Source of the DNA: Lysobacterales bacterium
GTDB taxonomy: Bacteria > Pseudomonadota > Gammaproteobacteria > Xanthomonadales > SZUA-5
Length of the DNA: 64,000 nucleotides
Direction: 5' to 3'
Assembly (NCBI GenBank): GCA_022844165.1
Contig: JALHMH010000024.1
Coordinates: forward strand, 1 to 64,000
Numbering within the stretch: the first letter of the stretch is position 1; each line of letters starts with the position of its first letter. The notes beneath the pieces were generated by a model. It was not told the DNA's origin, made no database searches, and was given only the letters and a program-made list of their open reading frames with translations. The position numbers were made by a program, and so were the translations under genes. Positions 50,184-58,980 of the stretch are shown here, piece after piece.

Positions 50184-51458
50184 TCAATCGCCATGGTCGA
50201 TCTCCCCAACCTCGAACGCCACCGCTTGCCCGATCCGCCGCACCGCATCGACATCGTAAGCGATTCCAAATCCAGGTCCCGTCGGCACCGCGATTTCGCC
50301 ATTGCGGATGGTCAGACGCGGCGCATAGTCGTAGGCCGGTTCCGCAAGCGCGGCTTTAGCCGAAAACTCGTGGAACGCGCCGGGTCGCTCCAGACAAGCG
50401 ATAAAGTTCAGCATTGTCGCCGCGCCGGCATGTGCGCGAGGGGCATGCGGAATGCAATCCATGCCTGCGGCGGCGGCGGCTTGCGCATAACGTAGCGAAC
50501 GCAAAAAACCGCCGGCGTAGAACAAGTCCGGTTGCACCACGTCGACCATGCGATTGGCGATCATCCAGCGCCACTTGGCGGCACTCGAATCCTGCTCGCC
50601 ACCCGCGACGGTGACAGCGAGCGCCTGAGTCACTTGCCGCGTCATTTCGAACTCTTCGAACGGACAAGGCTCCTCGAAGAACCACACGCCATAGCGCTCC
50701 AGCATGCGGCCGACTTCGATCGCCGTTGCTGCATCGTACGAGCCGTTGGCGTCGACCGCGATGTCGCATTTATCGCCCAGAACCTTTCGTGCCCGCGACA
50801 CCAGCGCCTCCGAGCGACCCTCCCACGCATCGACGTTGCGGCTCATGCGGCCGCCGACGCCGAGCTTGACCGCGCGCGCGCCGGTCGCCTCGATACGGGG
50901 CAGCATGAACTGATCGATTTCTTGTTCCGGCGTCGTATGCCGGTCGCGGTTGCTCAGATACACGGCCACTGACGAACGATTGCTGCTGCCCACGAGCTCG
51001 AACACCGGTCTCTTGCTCGCCTGACCGATCGCTTCCAAAGCCAGCATTTCCACGTGCCCGATGTGGTTCCAAAACGGCAGTCCGACGATCTTGTAATTCG
51101 CCCGAGCGCAGGTTTCGATGTGGTGCTCAATCAGGCGCAGATCCTGACCCAGGAAATACGGCAGTACGCGACTGCTGAACAGCTGCAGGTCATCGCCGAA
51201 GCGCTTGTTCGACGGCAAATACGCCGTCAATCCGCCGCGCACATGGCCAACGATCATATGTTCGTTCTTATTGATCCAGAGCAGCTCGATCCGCTCCAGG
51301 ATCAGCGGCGCGGTAGCGATGCGGGTAAAATCGTAGCGCGCGATTGGCGCATCGGAGAAAGTCAACGGCGCCTCGGTGTCGGCGCGGGGCGTGCGAGCAG
51401 CGCAGCCTGCAAGCAGGCCCGCAGCGCCGCTCGTCAGTAGAGATCGACGCGTCAGCAC
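50184..51458 (-). CDS. Exported enolase-superfamily protein, Tat lipoprotein (2)
   Basis: 424 residues. MLTRRSLLTSGAAGLLAGC has twin Arg and a lipobox (LAGC), so it should be Tat-exported and lipidated. The barrel has AVKLGVGG (Lys), DANGSYDAATA (Asp), WFFEEPCPFEEFE (Glu), GGEQDSSAAKW (Glu) and a His in CIPHAPRAHAGA. This is the mandelate racemase/acid-sugar dehydratase type, but membrane-anchored outside the cytoplasm. It is not closely similar to the exported homologue at 44513. Substrate unknown. Flanked by REP-like pairs on both sides. Confidence 0.85.
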   Translation of the reverse strand: MLTRRSLLTSGAAGLLAGCAARTPRADTEAPLTFSDAPIARYDFTRIATAPLILERIELLWINKNEHMIVGHVRGGLTAYLPSNKRFGDDLQLFSSRVLPYFLGQDLRLIEHHIETCARANYKIVGLPFWNHIGHVEMLALEAIGQASKRPVFELVGSSNRSSVAVYLSNRDRHTTPEQEIDQFMLPRIEATGARAVKLGVGGRMSRNVDAWEGRSEALVSRARKVLGDKCDIAVDANGSYDAATAIEVGRMLERYGVWFFEEPCPFEEFEMTRQVTQALAVTVAGGEQDSSAAKWRWMIANRMVDVVQPDLFYAGGFLRSLRYAQAAAAAGMDCIPHAPRAHAGAATMLNFIACLERPGAFHEFSAKAALAEPAYDYAPRLTIRNGEIAVPTGPGFGIAYDVDAVRRIGQAVAFEVGEIDHGD

Positions 51459-51470
51459 AAGCCGCTCCCT

Positions 51471-51625
51471 GTGGGTCGCGCTATAGCGCGACGCCGCTGT
51501 CTTTTCCGCTCCGACTCAAACGGATTCGCAAAGTGCCGGGAGTCAACCCAGCATCGAACGGGTAGGGTCGAGTCTGCCGAGGCCGCAGAGAACAGAACAC
51601 AGCGTCGAGCTATTGCGCAACCCAC
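51471..51625. repeat. REP/BIME-like inverted pair, copy 2
   Basis: GTGGGTCGCGCTATAGCGCGACGCCGCTGTC at the left and its degenerate complement (GACAGCG-like GAACACAGCGTCGAGCTATTGCGCAACCCAC) at the right, about 90 bp apart. It lies between the lipoprotein gene and the GH28 gene. Confidence 0.65.
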
Positions 51626-51630
51626 GGGGA

Positions 51631-53232
51631 TCATGGGCGGCCTCCGTTGGTCTCGGCGGCGCCGCTCAGTTCGGTAGCGCCAATGCGCTGGGTTCGATTT
51701 GCCTTGAACCCGAGAAGCGCCGGCCAGCCAGCACTCAGCTCAACATCATCCATACGCAAATGCGCGACGTTGCTCCCGTCGATGACCGGGTGTTTGCGAT
51801 TGCCCGTGTCCACACGCAATCCAGCGATGGTCAGTCGCTGGACACGCTCAGCATGAATCGCCGAACGGCTGCCGAGCGCGCTGGCTTGGCCAAGCACCGC
51901 GATATCGCGCAGCACGAGCCGGTTCACCAGCCCAGCCGTGACGTGTGCGTTTCGCGTCGCAAAATCGGCGCCCGGCGTTTGCCCGGCCAGCATCATGTTG
52001 CCGCGCGGTTTACCGCCCAGCGAAGCCAGATCGACGGGCCCGCGCACCACAAAGCGCACACCCTCCAGTGTCACGTCCTCGATGGGCCGATCGGGATGAC
52101 CGCCGATCAATACGTTGCCGCGGCTCTCGATGCGTGTGTTCGCGATGCGAATGTGGCGAATATGGCCAAGTTGGCTGTCCGGAAAACGTCGGTCCAGATC
52201 GATGTAAATCGGATAGTCGGTCTTATGCCGCGACGCGGTCACAATGTTGAGCCCATCGACGTCCAGGAACTCGAACGTGCCGCCATCTTTCATGAACAGC
52301 GCAATGCCTATGCGCGAGTTGACGATCTGCGTATCGATCAGGCGCACGTGACGAATCGGGTGCGTGGAACCTGTGCCGAACTTGAAGGCCGAGTCGTCGC
52401 TTTCCAGGTACGAGTCGCTGATCGTCACGTGAGCGATTTCAGCGTTGCTGCTCTTAAGCACAATCGCATCGTCGCCGGTACGAATCGACACGCCGTGAAT
52501 ACGCACGTCGGTTCCGCCCTCGATCTGGATGCCGTCCGAATTCGGCGACAGCGGATGGGCGCGGATGCGCACGCCACTTACGGACACGTCATGGCTGGTT
52601 TCGAAACTCAGGAAGTAGCTCGGCGAGTCGATCATCGTAATGTTGTTTACCGCCACATGGCGCGCATCGCGAAACCAGATCCAAGGCCGCGGCCGCGGCA
52701 GCGTTGGGCGACCCATGCCGGAGGTCAGAAAGCCTTTGTCCCAGAATGCCTCGCCGTTGCCATCGATGGTGCCCAGGCCAGTGATTGAGACGTTGCTCAC
52801 GTCATTGGCATAGATCAACGCGCGCTGTCCTTCGGCTTCGACGATCGCCAGGCGCTCGGGGTCGGTCAGTCCGGATTTGGCGATCGACTTATTGTGGTCG
52901 TCCAGGCGCTTGTCGACGAACGGATAGTCGTCAAGCAAGCCGCTGCCGCGCAGCACAGCACCGCGTTCGAGATGCAGATCGATATTGCTCTTGAGCAGCA
53001 GCGTGCCGGTGACGAAGGTGCCCGCCGGCACCAGCACCCGGCCACCGCCAGCATCGGCGCAGGCGTCGATCGCCGCCTGGATCGACTGCGTGACGACGCT
53101 GCCATCGGGTTTAGCGCCGTGCTCGGTGATCGGGCACAGGGCGTGGGCAGGGGAGGCCGCGAACAGGACGCTAAGCAGGGCCAACACGAAGGTGGGGCGC
53201 GTGGGAAGAGCGGGACACGGTGCACGGTGCAC
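51631..53232 (-). CDS. Exported GH28-like (polygalacturonase-fold) protein
   Basis: About 533 residues from the GTG at 53232, which places a signal peptide (FVLALLSVLFAASPAHA) right after a basic N-terminus. The beta-helix has the GH28 landmarks: a GTIDGNG-like region, NSDGI (usually NTD) and a TGDDAIVLKS loop with the two Asp. The canonical GHG is not apparent and RIK is RIGIALF, so it may be an atypical or altered GH28, or a lyase-fold relative. Predicted to act on pectin-type polymers. The upstream frame stays open a further 237 codons through three tandem repeats but is probably not translated. Confidence 0.7.
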   Translation of the reverse strand: MHRAPCPALPTRPTFVLALLSVLFAASPAHALCPITEHGAKPDGSVVTQSIQAAIDACADAGGGRVLVPAGTFVTGTLLLKSNIDLHLERGAVLRGSGLLDDYPFVDKRLDDHNKSIAKSGLTDPERLAIVEAEGQRALIYANDVSNVSITGLGTIDGNGEAFWDKGFLTSGMGRPTLPRPRPWIWFRDARHVAVNNITMIDSPSYFLSFETSHDVSVSGVRIRAHPLSPNSDGIQIEGGTDVRIHGVSIRTGDDAIVLKSSNAEIAHVTISDSYLESDDSAFKFGTGSTHPIRHVRLIDTQIVNSRIGIALFMKDGGTFEFLDVDGLNIVTASRHKTDYPIYIDLDRRFPDSQLGHIRHIRIANTRIESRGNVLIGGHPDRPIEDVTLEGVRFVVRGPVDLASLGGKPRGNMMLAGQTPGADFATRNAHVTAGLVNRLVLRDIAVLGQASALGSRSAIHAERVQRLTIAGLRVDTGNRKHPVIDGSNVAHLRMDDVELSAGWPALLGFKANRTQRIGATELSGAAETNGGRP

Positions 53233-54176
53233 GGGGCACGGGAGGGGCTGGGGGCAAGCGGGACCTACGCTTGACGATGGCTCACAAAACCCCAGGCTGA
53301 GCGAGGCCGACGAGACCTGCCGACCGCTCCCGTGCCCCGTGCCCCGTGCCCCATGCCCCGCTTTTTCCCTGAGTCTTTGCGCGCCAGACATCGCCATCAC
53401 CCTCTCCCCATCCAAGCCACGAGCAAACCCAAACCCAGCACTACGCACACCAGCGCCCAGGCGGTGCACGGTGCACGGGAGGGGCTGGGGGCAAGCGGGA
53501 CCTACGCTTGACGATGGCTCACAAAACCCCAGGCTGAGCGAGGCCGACGAGACCTGCCGACCGCTCTCGTGCCCCGTGCCCCGTGCCCCATGCCCCGCTT
53601 TTTCCCTGAGTCTTTGCGCGCCAGACATCGCCATCACCCTCTCCCCATCCAAGCCACGAGCAAACCCAAACCCAGCACTACGCACACCAGCGCCCAGGCG
53701 GTGCACGGTGCACGGGAGGGGCTGGGGGCAAGCGGGACCTACGCTTGACGATGGCTCACAAAACCCCAGGCTGAGCGAGGCCGACGAGACCTGCCGACCG
53801 CTCTCGTGCCCCGTGCCCCGTGCCCCATGCCCCGCTTTTTCCCTGAGTCTTTGCGCGCCAGACATCGCCATCACCCTCTCCCCATCCAAGCCACGAGTAA
53901 ACCCAAACCCAGCACTACGCACACCAGCGCCCAGGCAGGGCACGGGGCACGGGGCACAGGAGAGGCTGGGGGCAAGCGGGACCTACGCTTGACGATGGCT
54001 CACAAAACCCCAGGCTGAGCGAGGCCGACGAGACCTGCCGACCGCTCCCGTGCCCCGTGCCCCGTGCCCCATGCCCCGCTTTTTCCCTGAGGCTTTGCGC
54101 GCCAGACATCGCCATCACCCTCTCCCCATCCAAGCCACGAGCAAACCCAAACCCAGCACTACGCACACCAGCGCCC
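53222..54176. repeat. 237-bp tandem repeat, about four copies
   Basis: The marker GGACCTACGC recurs at 53261, 53498, 53735 and 53979, spacing 237, 237 and 244 bp. Each unit holds the last 60 or so bp of the symporter gene, an intergenic part, and GTGCCCC-type heptamer arrays. Only the rightmost unit belongs to the real symporter gene end; the others are duplicates of it. 237 is divisible by three, so the GH28 frame stays open through three units (79 residues each). Small differences exist between copies (ACGGTGCACGG versus ACGGGGCACGG). Confidence 0.85.
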
Positions 54177-55800
54177 AAGCCACCAGAAAACCGAGCAGAT
54201 CGACGCGATAGCGCGCGAACGAGAAGCGCTCGCCGAGGCTGTTGGCGGCCACTGCAATCAAGCCTTGATCGACGCCGCGGCTGATGCTGCCGCTCAGGTC
54301 CTGAGCATCCTTGTCTCCGCCTTCGACCACGTCGACGCCTTGTTCGCGTAAGCGATCCTCGCGGCCGACCGGTGTCGCCAGCAGCGCGTAGAACTGGCGG
54401 ATGTTGTCGCCCGGTTCTGGTGGCGTCAGCACACTGACGATGATCAGCGTCGCGAAGCCCACTGGCAGATACAACAGGATCTGTTCCGGCAGGCTCCAGC
54501 CCAGGCCCCATTTGCCGGTCGCGAAAATCAGGGCGATGGTGACGATCAGGCTCGCCGCCATGCCGTAGCGATTCGCCCGTCTCCATAGGATCGCGCCCCA
54601 GAACGCGATGCCGAATGCGGCGGCACTGGTCCATAACAGCTTCAGGCCCGAGATCAGGCTTGGCAGCGTCAGCGCCAATGCCACGCCCAACGCGACAACG
54701 ATTAAGCTGGACAGGCGGCCGACGAACATCTGCTCAGCATCGCGCGCATTCGGCTTGACATACTTCATGTGCAGATTGCGCGTGTACAACGCACCGGCGC
54801 CGACCATGAACGCATCGCAGGTGCTGATCACAGCAGCTGCCATACAGGCGATCATGACGCCGATCAGCCCGGCCGGCAGTAAGTTCGTGACCAGTGTCCC
54901 GAAGGCCTGCTCGCGGTTTTCCAGGCCGGGATAGAGCAAGGCGGCGAGGATGCCGGTGATCGCCCATGCGAGCGTCAGGAATCGTTTGATGAAGTTGCCA
55001 TAGGTCCAGCCCATGCGACTCGACATCTCGTTCTTGGCCGCGCCGCACACCGCCATGTGATGCGGCTCGACGACAACACCGACGAGCGCGTTGAGGATGA
55101 CCATGACGATGAAAAACAACGTCACTTCTTCCGGGGCAATGAGACTCCACATCTGATCGGGAACACCATTCTGGACCGCAGCCCAGCCACCTGCCGCATC
55201 GATCGCAAATGGCAGCAACAAGATCGACAGACCGATGATCAACACGCCCTGCAGCAAGTCGTTAGTGATCGCGGCAGTCAATCCACCGGCGTACGAGTAC
55301 AAGACGAATACGGCAGTCAATGCGAACACGGTTGCCGTAAACGGCATCGCTCCTCCGCTGATCGCATCGATGGTCAGCGCTGTGCCTTTGAGCATCATTG
55401 CGATGGACACGATGAAATTGAAGAGCCCAAGTCCTGTGTAGGCCGCGCCCATCGCACTGCCGTAACGGCGCTCGAAAAAATCGCCCATCGTCACGTAGCG
55501 CAAGCGCCGATAAATCGGCGCCAGCAGCCAGTAAAATGGCGTGGCGAACAAGTACAGCCACTGGTACCAGATGCCTGCCAGTCCCAGCTGATACGTGGCG
55601 CCGGCCACCGTCACCGGTTGCTCGGTCGACGTCCCGGTGCCGAGTGCATGGGCGACCATGTACGCCTTGCCGAAACGCCGACCGCCCATGAAGTAGTCGC
55701 CAGCGTCTTTCACCGCACGCGCTGCGCGCAGGCCGAGGAACGTGGTCAGCGCAAAGTAGGCGACGATCGCCAGCCAGTCGAGGAGGTGGAGGCCTAACAT
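54115..55800 (-). CDS. Sodium:solute symporter (SSS family)
   Basis: 561 residues from the ATG at 55800 (the upstream frame is heptamer repeat). About 13 hydrophobic segments start MLGLHLLDWLAIVAYFALTTFLGL; FMGGRRFGKAYMVAHALGTGTSTEQPVTVAGATYQLGLAGIWYQWLYL and GDFFERRYGSAMGAAYT are typical SSS. A cytoplasmic C-terminal segment carries the stop and the last helix (GFLVAWALVCVVLGLGLLVAW), whose coding end is duplicated in the tandem array. Likely imports a uronate or oligosaccharide with sodium. Confidence 0.88.
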   Translation of the reverse strand: MLGLHLLDWLAIVAYFALTTFLGLRAARAVKDAGDYFMGGRRFGKAYMVAHALGTGTSTEQPVTVAGATYQLGLAGIWYQWLYLFATPFYWLLAPIYRRLRYVTMGDFFERRYGSAMGAAYTGLGLFNFIVSIAMMLKGTALTIDAISGGAMPFTATVFALTAVFVLYSYAGGLTAAITNDLLQGVLIIGLSILLLPFAIDAAGGWAAVQNGVPDQMWSLIAPEEVTLFFIVMVILNALVGVVVEPHHMAVCGAAKNEMSSRMGWTYGNFIKRFLTLAWAITGILAALLYPGLENREQAFGTLVTNLLPAGLIGVMIACMAAAVISTCDAFMVGAGALYTRNLHMKYVKPNARDAEQMFVGRLSSLIVVALGVALALTLPSLISGLKLLWTSAAAFGIAFWGAILWRRANRYGMAASLIVTIALIFATGKWGLGWSLPEQILLYLPVGFATLIIVSVLTPPEPGDNIRQFYALLATPVGREDRLREQGVDVVEGGDKDAQDLSGSISRGVDQGLIAVAANSLGERFSFARYRVDLLGFLVAWALVCVVLGLGLLVAWMGRG

Positions 55801-55866
55801 GGGCGGAGCGGACCGGTAAGGCTTGAGGCGCAGAAGAAGACCCGGCGCGGGGTAGGGCGCAAATGC

Positions 55867-56006
55867 GGGGCACGGGGCACGGGGCACGGGGCACCGGGTG
55901 CTGGGAAGAGAACACTCACTTGCTGGAATCGGCAGATGATCCGGTATGCAATGCGCGTCGCTCGTGCGCTCAGCTCCCGTGCCCCGTGCCCCGTGCCCCG
56001 CGCCCC
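55867..56006. repeat. Inverted heptamer arrays (GGGGCAC)n / (GTGCCCC)n
   Basis: Four GGGGCAC units at 55867-55894, then about 83 bp, then three or more GTGCCCC units at 55980-56000. The two arrays can pair over more than 20 bp. It lies between the GH2 gene stop and the SSS gene start. Confidence 0.7.
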
Positions 56007-56041
56007 GCATTGGGCACCCGCCCCTCGCCCTCCAGCGCCAG

Positions 56042-57787
56042 TCATCGCCACATCCCCCGCACCCGCCACGCCGCCATCTTCGGATCTCGGCTGCGGGTGA
56101 AAACTCCTTTGTGATTGACCACCACGCGACGAAAGTTCTGCGCGGTCTTGAAGTCGATCAGATTCCAAATGTGGCCGCCGATGCACTGCTGGTGGCCTTC
56201 GATCAGTGCCCAATAGCGAGCAATCAATTCGGCCTGGTACTCCTCGGAAAACAACTGGTCCGAGCTGCTGTGCATGCCAGCCACGGCGTCGGCGCCGAAC
56301 TCGGAGACGAAAATCGGTTTGTCCGGGAAGGCAGCGGCGAGCGCGTCGAATTCATCGCGCAACTTGGCAATTGCGATGTCGAGTTGGGCCGGGTGTTCGT
56401 ACCAGCCCAGATACCGATTGAGCGACAAAAAATCGCAGTGCGCGTAAAGCGGATCGAGCAAGCCATGCCGGCTGCCAACATTGGCAGCGGTAAACGGTCG
56501 CGTGGCGTCGAGCACGCGCGCAGCGGCGAAGAGCTCTGCGAAATAGCCTGGCGCAGCCTGCTTGTATTCTGCTTCGGCCAGAAAGCCAGGCTCATTGGTC
56601 AAGCTCCACGCGATCACGCACGGGTGCCAGTGGTCGCGCTCGATCAGTCGTTCGATGTGCGCGATGTGCTGCTCGAGCGTGGCGTCGGTGGTACGGCGAA
56701 AATCGAGATTGACACTGGCGCATTCGCTGACCACCAGCAGTCCCAGCGCGTCGGCGAGGTCGAGTGTTTCTTCGGCGTAGGGGTAGTGCGCCGTGCGAAA
56801 GCTATTGCCGCCGCACCAGCGGAGGAGTTCCAGATCTTTGACCGTCACGGCGAGCGCCTGACCCTTGCCGAGCACCGGGAAGTCTTCGTGCAGGCCGAAA
56901 CCCTTCAGACGCATCGCTTCGCCGTTGAGCAACAGTCGCCCGTGCTGGATGCGGACATCGCGAAAGCCAATTTCGCGATCGATTTGGTCAAGCGTCTGGG
57001 CGTCGCGTTTTAGTTCCAGTCGCAAGCGATAACGCTTGGGCGAGGCAGGCGACCACGGCTCGACTTCGAGCGCGGAGAAATCGAAGTTGCCATCCTCCGC
57101 AACCGCGCGCACCAGCGCCGTTTCGCCATCGAGCAGCGACAACACGATTCGCCCGTCGCCTGCGGACGGCGCGCGGACGCGCAGCGTGCCGCCGTCCTTG
57201 AATCCGGCCTCGATGTGCGGCGATTCCAGTCGCGATTTTGGCAGAAAGCACAGGTGCGGCGTACGATGCAGTCCAGAGTATGGGAAAAAGTCGTAGCGGA
57301 CCGGCGGAAAAATTTCGTCTTTGCCGCGGCCCTCACGCGTGAAGTCAGCGCTCTCGATGCCCGGCAGCGGATGGTTCGATGGCAGTCTCGAGTCCAGGCG
57401 CACGGTAATCGTGTGCGTCGTTCCCGGTCGCAGTTCTCCGAGATCGAAACTGAACGGCAGAAACGGTGCCTCGTTGCTACCTAGAAGATGGCCATTCCAC
57501 CAAATCCGCGCGCTCAAATCCGCGCTGGCAAACCACAGACGCGCGAGCTGCCCGGCGGCGCCACGTGGCACGACGATTTCACGACGCAGCCAGAACGGCC
57601 CCAGGCAATCACGCCAACCGCGTTCGGCCCACTGTTCGTTAATGCTACCGGGGACCGCAATCTGACCTTCGGCGATGAAGTTCGCGGCAAAGCCGCGCAT
57701 CTCGCCATCGTCGTTGGCATCGCTGGCGGCCGCCCAGAAGCCGTCCAGCGGCAGCGCGTCGCGGTAGGCGTTGCGCTCAGGGCGCAC
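56042..57787 (-). CDS. Glycoside hydrolase family 2, beta-glucuronidase-like
   Basis: About 582 residues from the GTG at 57787, which has GGAG 9-10 bp upstream and overlaps the KDG kinase gene by 11 bp. Sandwich and TIM-barrel domains: WLRREIVVPRGAAGQLARLWFASADLSARIWWNG, then the catalytic acid/base in AWSLTNEPGF and the nucleophile Glu in FVSEFGADAV. The HNFK-like and DFKTAQ end matches UidA-type enzymes. No signal peptide is seen, so it is probably cytoplasmic, releasing glucuronic acid from imported glycosides for the isomerase. Galactosidase specificity cannot be excluded. Confidence 0.85.
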   Translation of the reverse strand: MRPERNAYRDALPLDGFWAAASDANDDGEMRGFAANFIAEGQIAVPGSINEQWAERGWRDCLGPFWLRREIVVPRGAAGQLARLWFASADLSARIWWNGHLLGSNEAPFLPFSFDLGELRPGTTHTITVRLDSRLPSNHPLPGIESADFTREGRGKDEIFPPVRYDFFPYSGLHRTPHLCFLPKSRLESPHIEAGFKDGGTLRVRAPSAGDGRIVLSLLDGETALVRAVAEDGNFDFSALEVEPWSPASPKRYRLRLELKRDAQTLDQIDREIGFRDVRIQHGRLLLNGEAMRLKGFGLHEDFPVLGKGQALAVTVKDLELLRWCGGNSFRTAHYPYAEETLDLADALGLLVVSECASVNLDFRRTTDATLEQHIAHIERLIERDHWHPCVIAWSLTNEPGFLAEAEYKQAAPGYFAELFAAARVLDATRPFTAANVGSRHGLLDPLYAHCDFLSLNRYLGWYEHPAQLDIAIAKLRDEFDALAAAFPDKPIFVSEFGADAVAGMHSSSDQLFSEEYQAELIARYWALIEGHQQCIGGHIWNLIDFKTAQNFRRVVVNHKGVFTRSRDPKMAAWRVRGMWR

Positions 57788-58739
57788 GTCCAGCTCCCGT
57801 TTGCGTACTGAAACGATGCGCCAGCGCGCCGATGAAGGACGCCATCCGCGCGCGTTCGATAATCGCACCAGGATTTTGCACCACCACCGCCGCAAGCTCA
57901 GCCCCGAACCGGGCTGCATCGACCGGCCCATCGCCAAGCATCCGTTTGGCCAGATAACCGGCATTAAAGGCATCTCCGGCAGCGGTGGAGTCGACCACGC
58001 GCGTTACTGCGTTGGCAGGCAACCATGTCGTCTGATTGCCGATGCTGACGTGCACGCCGCGAGACCCTTGTTTGAGTACGATCTCTTCTTTTCCCTGTGC
58101 CCGATAAAAGGCGATCGCCTCTTCAGGAGTGGACAGCCCGTGCAACGCCTGCTCATCGTCCAGCCCGGGAAGTACGATGTGTGCGAGCGCGACGAATGGC
58201 GCCATCGCTTCGGCAGCTATGCGGGCGGACGGCCAACCGCGCGCACGGTAATTGCTGTCGAAAGCGATCCGACAACCGGCCGCGCGGGCAAGGTGCAGCG
58301 CCGCCAGAAATCTCTGTTGTTCGGGCGCATTCAATACCATCAAGGTGATGCCGGAGAAGTACAACCAACGGTAGCTCGCGAGCGACGCCGCAAGCGCCTC
58401 GCCGCCTGGAAGCGAAAACAGGCGTTTGACCGGCGCAGCGGATCGCCAGTAGAGAAAGCTGCGCTCGCCCTGATCGTTGACGCGAATCGTATAAAGGCCT
58501 GGCACTTCGCCCGGCGCTCGCAGCACATGTGCCGTGTCGATGCCTTCAGTTTCCCAACTGCGCAGCATGAAATGGCTGTAAGCATCGTCGCCCAACGCGG
58601 TCAGGTACGCCACCGGCGCACCGAGGCGCGCCAGATACACGGCCGTATTCAGCGTGTCGCCGCCGTAAGAGAAGCGCGCGTTGCCGTCGCCGGCATCGAA
58701 CACTTCCAGCATCCCTTCGCCGAGTGCGGCGAGCGTCAT
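57777..58739 (-). CDS. kdgK: 2-dehydro-3-deoxygluconate kinase (PfkB family)
   Basis: 320 residues. GEGMLEVFDAGDGNARFSYGGDTLNTAVYLARLGAPVAYLTALGDD matches KDG kinases; the C-terminal DSTAAGDAFNAGYL has the catalytic Asp of PfkB proteins. Converts KDG to KDPG. The ATG at 58739 has GGAGAG upstream; the frame extends nine codons further. Overlaps the GH2 gene by 11 bp. The KDPG aldolase that completes the pathway is not in the window. Confidence 0.88.
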   Translation of the reverse strand: MTLAALGEGMLEVFDAGDGNARFSYGGDTLNTAVYLARLGAPVAYLTALGDDAYSHFMLRSWETEGIDTAHVLRAPGEVPGLYTIRVNDQGERSFLYWRSAAPVKRLFSLPGGEALAASLASYRWLYFSGITLMVLNAPEQQRFLAALHLARAAGCRIAFDSNYRARGWPSARIAAEAMAPFVALAHIVLPGLDDEQALHGLSTPEEAIAFYRAQGKEEIVLKQGSRGVHVSIGNQTTWLPANAVTRVVDSTAAGDAFNAGYLAKRMLGDGPVDAARFGAELAAVVVQNPGAIIERARMASFIGALAHRFSTQTGAGRAP

Positions 58740-58814
58740 GAAAACTCTCCCGTGAATGGTCCGCACCGGTCACCGCCCGTCGGCCAGGCCAGACAACACA
58801 CTTGCCTCAGAAGC

Positions 58815-58945
58815 GGGGCACGGGGCACGGGGCGCGGGGGGCGCAAGGGCTGCCTGGTCCCGGAGAACCTGGACTGCAACCTGCGATCCCCGGGGCTCAT
58901 GTATCGCGCATCGCCCTCGTGGGCTGTGCCTCGTGGCCCGTGCCC
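58815..58945. repeat. Degenerate inverted heptamer arrays
   Basis: GGGGCACGGGGCACGGGGCGCGGGG at 58816-58840 and the weaker complement CGTGGCCCGTGCCCAGC near 58926-58945. It lies between the ManD stop and the kdgK start. Confidence 0.55.
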
Positions 58946-58980
58946 AGCTCCCTCGCGTACTCCGTTCGATTCCATACGCC

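Noticed and set aside
51631..53943. A 770-residue reading of the GH28 gene including three 79-residue repeats
   Set aside because: The extension is encoded by tandem duplications of the symporter gene end plus heptamer arrays; a signal peptide after the repeats indicates the start is near 53232. It would be the strongest claim if peptides from the repeat were found.
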